Source: Hymenoscyphus infarciens | Lineage: Eukaryota; Ascomycota; Leotiomycetes; Helotiales; Helotiaceae | Length of the DNA: 30,866 nucleotides | Direction: 5' to 3' | NCBI GenBank assembly: GCA_001414345.1 | Contig: LLCB01000485.1 | Coordinates: 1-30,866, forward strand | Shown here: one piece after another, positions 1-8,096 of the stretch | Position numbering within the stretch: the stretch's first letter is position 1 | Layout of the letters: every line of letters begins with the position of its first letter | Translations under genes and position numbers: made by a program | The notes under the pieces: model-generated | Database searches by the model: none | Seen by the model: only the letters and a program-made list of their open reading frames with translations | Told to the model about the DNA's origin: nothing

Positions 1-590
1 TATTAATAAGATATATAACTATAAATAAAGTTTTAAACCTCTTATTTTATTAGTAGATAGTCTATTAAATACTCTTAAAACTTCTTCCTTTATTAGTAAA
101 TAGTTTATTAATAAGTTATATAACTATAAATATACTTTTAAAACCTCTTATTTTAAACCTCTTACTTTATTAGTAGATAGTCTACTAATAAGATATATAA
201 ATATAAAAATACTTTTAAAACTTCTTAGAATATTAAGAATTAGTCTACTAATATAATATATAAATATAAATATATATTTAAAACCTTCTACTTTATTAGT
301 AGATAGTCTTTTAATAAGATATAAAAATATAAATATACTCTAAAAACCGCTTACTCTATTAGTAATTAGTCTATTAATAAGTTATAGAAATATAAACATA
401 CTTTTAAAGCCTCTTACTTTATTAGTAAATAGTCTACTAATAAGATATTTAACTATTAATCTACTTTTAAAACTTCTTCTTTTTATTAGTAAAGAGTTTA
501 TTAATAAGATATATAAATATAACTATATTTTTTACGTTATTAGTAAATAGTCTACTAATAAGATATTATAAAAGATATATTAGAAACTAA
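1..590. repeat. degenerate ~63-bp tandem repeat
   Basis: A unit of about 62-63 bp recurs roughly nine times. Each copy contains a block like TATTAGTAGATAGTCTACTA, then AAGATATATAAATATAAATA, then a CTTTTAAAACCTCTTACTTT block. Clear copies of the first block begin near 49, 169, 294, 358, 420, 484 and 538. Copies differ mainly by A/G and C/T exchanges, as expected of RIP on tandem repeats. The array runs off the left edge of the window. No coding potential is seen. Confidence 0.85.
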
Positions 591-599
591 GTATAATAG

Positions 600-695
600 T
601 AGAATAATCTTAGTTAGCTTACTAACTAGCTTAGAGGCTTCTAACTACCTACTTAGCTATAGGTCTAAGTTCTAACTTAGTTATATAATTGCTCT
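600..695 (+). repeat. short interspersed element, RIP-degraded copy 1 (tRNA-SINE-like)
   Basis: This stretch aligns with 1,368-1,460 over about 80 bp, and most differences are transitions (TCTAAGTTCTAACTTAG here against TCCGAGTTCCGACTCGG there). It interrupts the 63-bp array. The shared TAGCTTAGAGGCT resembles a tRNA box A. The later hairpin resembles a box B carrying one extra base. A tRNA-derived SINE is an inference; a transposon end fragment is equally possible. Confidence 0.4.
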
Positions 696-715
696 ATCTA
701 TTATAGATATATAAA

Positions 716-840
716 AATAAATATACTTTTAAAACCTCTTCTTTTATTAGTAAGTAGTCTACTAATAAGATATATAAATATAAAGCTATTTTTAGAAAAC
801 CTTTTTCTTTTATTAGTATATAGTCTAATTATTAATACTA
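716..840. repeat. continuation of the ~63-bp tandem repeat
   Basis: Two more diverged units of the array at 1-590 follow the inserted short element, with the TATTAGTA-AGTCTA core near 745 and 813. The array was therefore probably continuous before the insertion at about 600-700. Confidence 0.7.
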
Positions 841-1367
841 CTAACTTACTAGTCTATCTAGTACTATTCTACTTTTAAAAGATTTAGTTTTTTAATTAGT
901 CTAATTAATAAATAATATATTTTTTCTAGAAGATTAAAACTTACTTTATTACTACTTATAAATTATAAAAATTAAGATTTAAAGAAGAATAATTATAAAT
1001 ACTTTTTTAGTATATTCTCTTTATTAAATCATAAAGAATTTTCTTATTAAAGTAGTTAATATAAAATAAGTTATAAAGAAAGTTATTTATATAAAAAGAG
1101 CTATAAGTGCTTTTATAATTATCTTCTTATTAGCTTAAAAGCTACTAATATATAATATAATATTATATATCTAAATATCTAAATCGTTTTATATTTAAAA
1201 TAGTTTATAAACTAATACCTAGTTTTAGTCTAGATTATTACTTTATCTAGTCTAAACTAATTAAAATAACTAATACTTCTATAGATTAAATTATAGTAGA
1301 TAGATAAATAGGTTAGTAGATCTAATTATTTCTAATAAGCTCTAGTAGAAGCGTCTCTATACTTTAT
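841..1367. other. AT-rich RIP-degraded DNA, no gene seen
   Basis: TpA-rich sequence with stops in all six frames. I see no domain remnant, no clear tandem repeat and no paired ends. Confidence 0.6.
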
Positions 1368-1460
1368 AATAACTTAAATAACTAGCTAAACTAGCTTAGA
1401 GGCTCCTTACTATCTACTTAGCCAGGGGTCCGAGTTCCGACTCGGACACGTGATAGCTGT
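1368..1460 (+). repeat. short interspersed element copy 2, less mutated, with strong hairpin
   Basis: Second copy of the element at 600-695, keeping many C and G residues. It has a box A-like TAGCTTAGAGGC (near 1,392) and, about 37 bp on, a perfect hairpin at 1,428-1,447: 8-bp arms GTCCGAGT/ACTCGGAC around TCCG. The arm and loop (GAGTTCCGACTC) resemble a tRNA box B/T-arm with one additional C. No acceptor stem closes the structure, so it is not a functional tRNA gene. It forms the left edge of the GC-normal island. Confidence 0.4.
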
Positions 1461-1485
1461 ACCGTCATAGTGTAGGTGTCGTACT

Positions 1486-1535
1486 ACCCAAGTTAGGGCG
1501 AGGTCGTAACGCTATGACCTCGCCCTAGTCCGGGT
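1486..1535. repeat. 50-bp imperfect palindrome at the 3' edge of the zinc-cluster remnant
   Basis: The core at 1,495-1,526 has perfect 11-bp arms (AGGGCGAGGTC/GACCTCGCCCT). The central ten bases pair apart from transition-type mismatches, and the outer arms continue for nine bases with transition-type mismatches only. The stop codon of the zinc-cluster frame (1,512-1,514) lies inside it. This suggests that an inverted repeat or transposon end cuts the gene here. Confidence 0.7.
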
Positions 1536-1889
1536 CGGAGCTCGGCTAATTCCGCATGCCCGTGGTGTCGAAGTCTCAAACTCCCCTGGTTCATTGACAA
1601 TTTGAGGATTAATAGCGGGCCCGGGACGATTGTTCGCAGTAATCCGTGGGATGCAATGCCGTTTCTGGGCGGGCTTTCCATGGTTTGAACCGGGTCTTTT
1701 CCGCGACGGTTTGCCACCCTTTTGTGATAAACCATATACACAAGTCAAGCTGAGAATTGCGCAGCGACCGCATTCAGGATGAAGTCGATCGCACTTGACC
1801 TTCGCGTTTCCACAGGCATCGCAAGAGGATCGGAGCTTTGGGGTCGGAACGTGAGATGACGTTGTCGTTGGGTAATTTGAAGCACTCAT
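1512..1889 (-). pseudogene. truncated Zn2Cys6 zinc-cluster transcription factor
   Basis: The frame encodes the N-terminal DNA-binding part of a fungal binuclear zinc-cluster regulator. Counting from the Met at 1,889-1,887, the six cysteines are residues 23, 26, 33, 40, 43 and 50, giving CX2CX6CX6CX2CX6C. A basic linker rich in Lys/Arg follows (SQKGGKPSRKR). This Met was chosen because it begins an Ser/Thr-rich lead directly before the cluster; the frame itself is open up to 1,943. The layout resembles regulators of secondary-metabolite gene clusters, but the family's usual several-hundred-residue C-terminal part is missing. The protein stops after about 125 residues inside a palindrome. Base composition is normal, unlike the surroundings, so the fragment escaped heavy RIP. 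It could be a truncated gene or a fragment carried by a mobile element; an intron leading to lost exons cannot be excluded. Confidence 0.8.
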
Positions 1890-2044
1890 GTTTGTTGTTT
1901 TCAAGAAGAGGTGAGAGGTTTTCAAACACATTAAAAGCGGCACTATACCTCGGTTTAATAGAAAGAAGGTTGCTATAGTTCATCTTAAGTATACGTACTC
2001 GGTTGAAAACAGCTCTTCTAAGCAGCGGTTCTTATTCTACGGTC

Positions 2045-3246
2045 TAACTATCTTAAGGCTAGATCTTATATAAGATCTTAGGTTTTAAATTTATCTAATA
2101 TTAAATAGATTCTCTTAATAGTATTAATCTTATATTACGAAAACCTTTTAGATATTAGATATACTTTTAGTATACTTAATATATCTAGTATACTATTATA
2201 ATACTAGTAGTATTAGAGATAATCGCGAGTATACTTTATACTAGATATATTAGATATACTATTAGTAATAAATATAATAAATATAAGTAAAGTTCTTATA
2301 TAGTATTATATTATCTTATAAGATTTTTAATATATTATAAAGTATATTAATTAATCTAATAAAAATCTATAAAACTACTTATTTCTTTTTATCTTAACTC
2401 TCTTATTTTACTTTTTCTTTTAATTATAATATATTTAAATATCTTTTACTTTTTTATATAATCTACTTTACTATATTAGCTACTATCTATAGTAACTATA
2501 TAATATTAGTACTATTTCTTCTTTAGTTTATATAAACTATCTATTCTCTAGCTAGCTTTAGAGCCTACTCTTTAGCAGCTTTTTAAAATAACTTTTAGAA
2601 TACTTCTCTTAATATTATTAAAGTTTTTTAGAGTCTTATTCTACTTTTCTTTTACTTAAGACATTAATATACTATTTATTTAACTATTATTTTACTTATT
2701 ACTCTTACTAGTAATAAAAAAGCTTACTCTTCTACTCTAGTAGTCTACTATCTACTTTTATATCTTTTCTCTTTACTTATTATATTTATCTCTTCTCTAT
2801 TAAATACGCTATTATTATAAGCTCTATAGTGTTTATAATCTTTAGAGTCTTTGTCTTTCTTAGTCGCTAGATAGTATCTTATATAAGTTTTATTTCTATA
2901 TTTCTTCTAGACTTATTAGTCTATTAATATCTAAAAAGTATTAATAATATATATTTAAATTTTACTTCTATACTTTTTTAAGACCTATTAGTCTATTAAC
3001 GTCTAAAAGATATTAATTATATATATATTTCAACTTTTATTTAATTATTTTAGACTTATTAGTATATTAAAAATAAAAGTCTAGTTACTAGGTATTTTAT
3101 ATCTATTATTACTATTCTAATCTTCTACTATAGCTTATATAGATAGGTTATTTCTATATATCGCTTATATTATTTTATTATTCTTAGAGTTTCTTATTTT
3201 ATATATAACTACTACGTAATATTCTAAACTACGCTAAGTTCTTTAC
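2045..3246. other. AT-rich RIP-degraded DNA, no gene seen
   Basis: Stops occur in all frames and I recognise no domain. Short palindromes occur, for example AGATCTTATATAAGATCT near 2,060. A small tandem repeat inside it is listed separately. Confidence 0.6.
2909..3080. repeat. ~72-bp tandem repeat, about 2.5 copies
   Basis: The block AGACYTATTAGTCTATTAA begins at 2,909, 2,981 and 3,052 (the last diverged), giving a period of 71-72 bp. Copies are followed by a CTAAAA-TATTAAT-ATATATATTT block. No coding function is seen. Confidence 0.75.
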
Positions 3247-3343
3247 TCTAACTAAGTTATATAAATCTTAGAAGAGCTAGTTATACTAGTTATAACTAGC
3301 TCTTCTAAGGCTCGGGTTTAGTTAAATTTATATACTCGTAGTA
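3247..3343 (+). repeat. left terminal inverted repeat of outer element
   Basis: Pairs with 6,253-6,346. Contains the perfect 19-bp hairpin CTTAGAAGAGCTAGTTATA and its complement around a CTAGT loop, then GGCTCGGG and GTTAAATT blocks that are mirrored on the right side. Confidence 0.7.
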
Positions 3344-4157
3344 CTAGAATTAGAGACTATTCTTAGTATTTTATAGAACTCGCTCTACTTTATTCTAGTA
3401 GTTACTAGCGCCTTAGCTAAGCTCTAATAATATATCGCTCGTGCTTTAACTAACTATTTACTCTATAAAAGCAAAGCGCTATTTCTATTATAAGTATTCT
3501 ATCTTACCTAGAATATAGTCTAATTAGAGCTCTTATTAGAGAGTTTATAAGAATATTATAAGGAAGTTAGAAAGAAGTTATAAGAAAGTTATAAGAAAGT
3601 TTAATATTAAAAAGTAATAATATTCTATAAGAGTAAAGAGCTTATAATTAATAAAGCTTAGACTTTTTTAAGATATTTTAAAATAAGACTTATTTTAAAT
3701 TTTAAATTTTAAATTTAATACTTGCTCTTTCTCTCTACTCTCTCTTTCTTTTCTTCTTCTTCTCTCTTTAAAGTAGATAAATTCTTCTAAGTTACTTTAA
3801 AGATAAGGAATTTAAGAGCTTATCTATAGATACGTCTATAAGTATAAGTATATAAAGTAGTAAACCTCGTCTAAAACGTCTAATTTTATTACTTATTCTT
3901 CTAAAAGAAGCGATTTTAAAGAAGTAGAGAATTAGTAAAAAAAAGAAGAGAGTAATTAGATAATTATATAATATAAGACTATTTCTAAATACTACTTAAA
4001 TACTAAGAGTACTAACTATTTCTTAAAAGAGAACACGTAATAGCTATAATCTCTATAGCCTCTTAAATTAGTTAAAAACTATAAAGCTAGTGTTTATAGT
4101 ATCTACTTCTATTAGAAAAAGTTCGAGTACTATTTTTAAATTCTACTTTTTAATCCT
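3344..4157. other. interior of outer element, no gene recognised
   Basis: RIP-degraded AT-rich sequence. It includes a pyrimidine-rich tract near 3,720-3,770 (CTCTTTCTCTCTACTCTC) and repeated AAGTTATAAG motifs near 3,565-3,600. No domain can be read. Confidence 0.5.
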
Positions 4158-4249
4158 AGCTAATCGCTTAGACCACCTCTTACCTAATCCGCTTCGTATA
4201 TTAGGTAAGAGAGGATAATATAATAAAACTAGTAATATAACTACTTTTA
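4158..4249 (+). repeat. left TIR of Fot1-like transposon
   Basis: 92 bp pairing with 6,080-6,171. Includes the hairpin CTCTTACCTAAT/ATTAGGTAAGAG at about 4,177-4,212 and ends CTACTTTTA. Confidence 0.85.
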
Positions 4250-4699
4250 GACGAAAATTAAATACTAAATCTAAATAAATTAAAGAGAAATCTATAACTA
4301 TTATATTTCTATAACCTAAACATCTAACTATTATATTCTTCTATTCTAGAAACCTTTTCTAAAAGCTACTTAAAAATAGACTTCTATTTTAGCTTCTAAG
4401 TTCTTATAATCCTTATATTTCTTATATTTACTACTTAATCCTTCTCTACTCTCTCTTCTCTTATATCTTTTAAAGCTTAATACTTATATATCTCTCTATA
4501 CTTTTAAACTACCTTTCTACTATCTACTATTAGCTTATATCTTTCCTTAACTATAAAGATATTATATAACCTATATAAAATAAGTATACCTTTAAGTATT
4601 AAGGATTAAGAAGTAGATTTAAGTTTATCTTATATATAAATAATAGAGAGAGTAATTAGTTATTAGAGTTTAAGAGCTTCTACTATATATACATATATA

Positions 4700-5950
4700 T
4701 AATCTACTCCCTTCTTTCTTATATATATTATTAAGAGAGTAGGCTAATCTATAAAAGTCGGTTTAAAGAAGAAGGTATAAGGTAGTAAGGTAGCGAAAGC
4801 TAGAAACATATTATTATCTAATAACTCCTTCTCTTCTTCCTTCTATTCTTCTTCTACTAACTATTTACTCTTATAGATCTTAAGCTTCTATAAAACTAGT
4901 TCTAGGTTTAATAGAATAAGACCTATCTTATAAAATAATAACTAAATAGTATTTAATATAAACGTTCTATCTTAGAAGTATTAGAAAAACTAAAAGAAGT
5001 CTACCTTTATTATCTCTTTTATACTATTATATAATTTAGTTAAAAGTACTCTTTTAAACTAGTATTTTAAAGCTTAAAAAACACTGATATTTAGAGGCTA
5101 AAGAACGTATATAAGATAAGAGAGAAGTTAAAAAGGTTAGATATTATACTTCTAGTAGTAGTTAATAAAGTTCTAAGTTAAGTATAAACTATAGCTATTA
5201 AAAAGAAGAAGTTAATACTTCTTATATATTAAGTGTTTTATAAAGAGTTTAAAGTATTTAAGATATTTAAGACTAAGACAGTCGTTTATAAATACTATAT
5301 TAAAGTATACCTAGAAGGTATTTAGATTTATAGTATTATTAAAGTACTTTTATAAGTAATATACGCCTTTAAAGATAATTATTAGCAAAACCTTCTTTCT
5401 ACTCTAGTTTATTATTATAACTACTATAACTAATTCTCTATTCTCTAGATTAGAAATAAAAGTAGCTTTATAATCCTTTAAAATAATAACCTTATCTCTA
5501 TATATAATACTTATTTAAAACCTAGTTTTATTAAAGTTATAAATATTCTTACTTTAAATACCCTAGTAGTTTATAAAACGTTTAAAGTTCTAAAAGTAGT
5601 TATCTATATCCTCCTTAATATATATATCTCTTCTCTTTATTAAGAAAGGCTTTACTTATATCGTTTTAAAGAAGTCCTTATTCCTAGCTATCTATATCTT
5701 CTCTTACTTTCTTAACATAGTTATCTCTTCTCTATTATACTAAAGAAGTTAGTTTATAGAGAGGATAAGAGTTTTAAAGTTCATAGATTTACTAGTACTA
5801 TATAAGAGAAAGAGGTACTTTTTAAAAGCTTTATCTTTAAGTATTATAAGCTTTTTATTATATCTACTATATATATAAGAGGCTAGTTATCCTTTAAGTT
5901 GTTTTCAAAGTTATTAATATAATATATTAAAATCCTTAGCTAATTTCGTA
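4700..5950 (-). pseudogene. pogo/Fot1-like DDE transposase remnant
   Basis: Read on the minus strand, one frame shows the catalytic core of a pogo-type DDE transposase interrupted by TAG/TAA codons. Motifs in order are: N-I-Y-N-F-[N]-[K]-T-[R]-F at 5,547-5,518 (family form NFDETGF); then F-[N]-S-Y-S-L-Y-L-T around 5,202-5,176 (family FDGHxSHLT); then P-L-[N]-I-S-V-F around 5,097-5,077 (family QPLDVxVF). The three catalytic aspartates sit at codons 5,532-5,530, 5,199-5,197 and 5,091-5,089. All three are AAT (Asn), as G-to-A changes from GAT/GAC would give. The first two are separated by 110 residues and the last two by 35, all in one frame, so no indels accumulated. The outer limits are approximate. 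Normally the enzyme cuts and reinserts the element; this copy cannot. Confidence 0.85.
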
Positions 5951-6079
5951 ATTTTAGTATAAGGATTACTACTAAAGAACTAAATAGCGTGTTATATTTA
6001 ATTCTTAACTTCTTAAGATACTAGTATATTATTAGTAGTAGAATAATAAAGCTTTAGTAGAAGGGGGTAGTAAAAGTAG

Positions 6080-6171
6080 TAAAAGTAGTTATATTACTAG
6101 TTTTATTATATTACTCTCTCTTATCTAATATATAAAGCGGATTAGGTAAGAGGTAGTCTAAGCGATTAGCT
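6080..6171 (-). repeat. right TIR of Fot1-like transposon
   Basis: Reverse complement of 4,158-4,249. Ends GTCTAAGCGATTAGCT, after which similarity to the left flank stops abruptly. Confidence 0.85.
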
Positions 6172-6252
6172 TATTTATAGAGATAAAAACTCTTATTAGA
6201 GTATACTAGATATACTAAGAGAGTATTCTAGATACTTATCTTACTTTCGTAA

Positions 6253-6346
6253 GTACTATAGATATACTAATTTAACCGAGCCTAAGCCTTAGAAAGGCTA
6301 GGTTATAACGTTATAACTAGCTCTTCTAAGAGCTATATAACTCGTC
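6253..6346 (-). repeat. right terminal inverted repeat of outer element
   Basis: Inverted partner of 3,247-3,343. Carries the hairpin-forming GGTTATAACGTTATAACTAG core and CTCTTCTAAG. It has a 6-bp extra block relative to the left copy and lacks another of the same size. Confidence 0.65.
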
Positions 6347-6494
6347 TAACGTCGGTATAACTATATCGCCTTTTAACCTTTATTAGCGTATAGGTGTCAC
6401 GTATAAAACCGGCCTTTAATAGTACTAAAAGAAACGTAACTAAAAAGACTAAATACCTCTTATAGAATAATAAATTAATTATTATATCTAAGCT

Positions 6495-7790
6495 TTTAGT
6501 TATTAATAGACTAAAAGTGTTCTAATAATTAGAATTATTATAAATTACTTATTTATTTATATATATACTTTTAGTTTCTAAAAGACTAAAAGTAGAGAGT
6601 TTTTAGTATATTATTAACTAAAAGTATCTAAATAATTAATTAACTATTTAAAAGAATTAAGTTAAGAAAGACTTTTAGTCTATTATAGACTAAGAGTAGA
6701 TAAATAAATAATTAATTTATTAAAAGAATTAGATTAAAGAATACTTTTAGTCTATTAAAAACTAAAAGTATATAAATAATTAATTAATTAATTAAAAGAA
6801 TTAGAGTAAAGAAGACTTTTAGTCTATTATAGACGAAAAGTAGCTAGCTTTTAGTCTATTATATACTAAAAGTATATAAATAATTAATTAATTAGTTAAA
6901 AGAAATAAGTTATAGAAGACCTTTAGACTATTATAAACTAAAAGTATATAAATAAATAATTAATTAGTTAAAAAGAATAAGTTATAGAAGACTTTTAGTC
7001 TATTATATACTAAGATTAGCTAGTCTTTAGTCTATTATAGACTAAAAGTATAAAAGTAATTAATTAATTAATTAAAAAGAATAAGTTATAGAAGACGTTT
7101 AGTCTATTATATACTAAAAGTATATAAGTGATTAGTTAAATAATTAGAAAACATAAGTTATCAAAGACTTTTAGTCTATTATAGACTAAAACTCTTTTTT
7201 ATATATAGATTTAATAAATATTTAATATATAATATAATAAAGCTTATCTACTTTAAGTAGGTAATAGACTAAAGATTATCTACTTTTAGTATATAATAGA
7301 TTAAAACTGCTTTTTATATATAAGTTTAATAAATATTTAATATATAATAGAATAAAGATTATATACTTTTAGTAGATAATAGACTAAAAGTCTTTTTTAT
7401 ATAAATATTTAATATTAATTAGAATAAAGATTATATACTTTTAGTAGATAATATACTAAAAGCTATCTACTTTTAGTATATAATAGAGTAAAAGTTATCT
7501 ACTTTTAGTAGATAAGAGACTAAAGGTTATCTACGTTTAGTATATAATAGACTAAAGGTCTTTTATATATATAAGTTTAATAATAATTAAATTTATAACA
7601 TAATAAAAGTTATTTGATTTTAGTATATAATAGACTAAAAGTCTTATTAATAATTAAATTTATAATATAATAAAAGTTATTTACTTTTAGTAGATAATAA
7701 GCTAAAAGCCTTTTTTAATATAATATCTTTTATTAATTAGAAATATTTACTTATATTTTATTATTCTTTTAGTTTATAATAGACTTATAG
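6495..7790. repeat. palindromic minisatellite array (CTTTTAGTCTA...TAGACTAAAAG)
   Basis: Short dyads of the form CTTTTAGTCTA-TTA-TAGACTAAAAG or close variants (CTTTTAGTATATAATAGACT and the like) recur about twenty times. In the left two thirds they are spaced by AT-rich linkers containing TAATTAATTAATTAAAAGAAT and AAGTTATAGAAGA, for a period of about 70-100 bp. From about 7,180 the linkers change to AGTTTAATAAATATTTAATA. Each dyad could form a hairpin. No ORF or transposase is seen, so I describe it as a hairpin-rich satellite of unknown origin. Confidence 0.8.
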
Positions 7791-7950
7791 TCTTTTTCAA
7801 TTAAATCTCTTTAATTAATTAATTCTCTAATATATTTAAAGATTATTATTTATTTAAAATATATAAAACTTATAAATATTAAAGAACTTATCTACTAAAA
7901 GTATTTGAATAGATATATATCTAGTTAATTAATATATAAGACTTTTTAGT
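7791..7950. other. AT-rich linker before the GC-normal island
   Basis: AT-rich sequence ending abruptly at about 7,955, where base composition changes to that of the F-box gene island. Nothing recognisable is present. Confidence 0.5.
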
Positions 7951-7957
7951 TATTCTA

Positions 7958-8010
7958 GTCACGTGTCTAGGCTACTTTTAATGCCGCCAAAGCCCGATTA
8001 TACACGTGAC
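7958..8010. promoter_or_regulatory. paired CACGTG (E-box) inverted repeat upstream of the F-box gene
   Basis: GTCACGTGT (7,958-7,966) and its reverse complement ACACGTGAC (8,002-8,010) lie 87-139 bp before the start codon. Each contains the CACGTG E-box core bound by bHLH factors. Alternatively the two arms are the ends of a small transposon scar, since they sit exactly at the boundary with RIP-mutated DNA. Which reading is right cannot be told from the sequence. Confidence 0.45.
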
Positions 8011-8096
8011 CTATACGTGCTGACGAAGCTTAAAAGGCGACGTGGTTATACCGTAGGGTTGGTTGTTCTTCGATATCGCGACCTTAAACAGCAACG

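Larger units (their letters stand above)
4158..6171 (-). mobile_element. Fot1/pogo-type (Tc1-mariner superfamily) DNA transposon, RIP-inactivated
   Basis: A 2.0-kb element bounded by 92-bp inverted repeats, 4,158-4,249 and 6,080-6,171, that differ at only a few positions, mostly transitions. The terminus begins AGCTAATCGCTTAGACC. A sub-terminal palindrome (CTCTTACCTAAT/ATTAGGTAAGAG) lies inside each repeat. Length and ends fit Fot1-like elements of ascomycetes, and the interior carries a pogo-type transposase remnant on the minus strand. A TA target duplication is expected for the family, but I cannot place it cleanly. The element sits inside the outer inverted-repeat element. Confidence 0.85.
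3247..6346. mobile_element. TIR-bounded DNA element hosting a nested Fot1-like insertion
   Basis: The left end (3,247-3,343) matches the reverse complement of the right end (6,253-6,346) for about 95 bp, with small indels and mostly transition differences. Each end itself contains a palindrome; the left one has perfect 19-bp arms at 3,267-3,285 and 3,291-3,309. Subtracting the nested transposon (4,158-6,171) leaves an element of only about 1.1 kb. No transposase is recognisable in 3,344-4,157 or 6,172-6,252, so it looks like a non-autonomous element or a decayed remnant. A superfamily cannot be assigned. Confidence 0.65.

Noticed and set aside
1368..1460. Functional tRNA gene
   Set aside because: The box A/B-like motifs and a T-arm-like hairpin are present, but there is no acceptor stem, no convincing anticodon arm, and the T-loop has an extra base.
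1493..1741. 82-residue minus-strand frame overlapping the zinc-cluster gene
   Set aside because: Different frame of the same strand, with no recognisable domain. The zinc-cluster frame explains the sequence.
1512..1889. Naming the zinc-cluster fragment as a specific secondary-metabolite regulator
   Set aside because: Only the common DNA-binding domain remains. The cysteine spacing and basic linker are shared by many regulators, and no biosynthetic genes are nearby.
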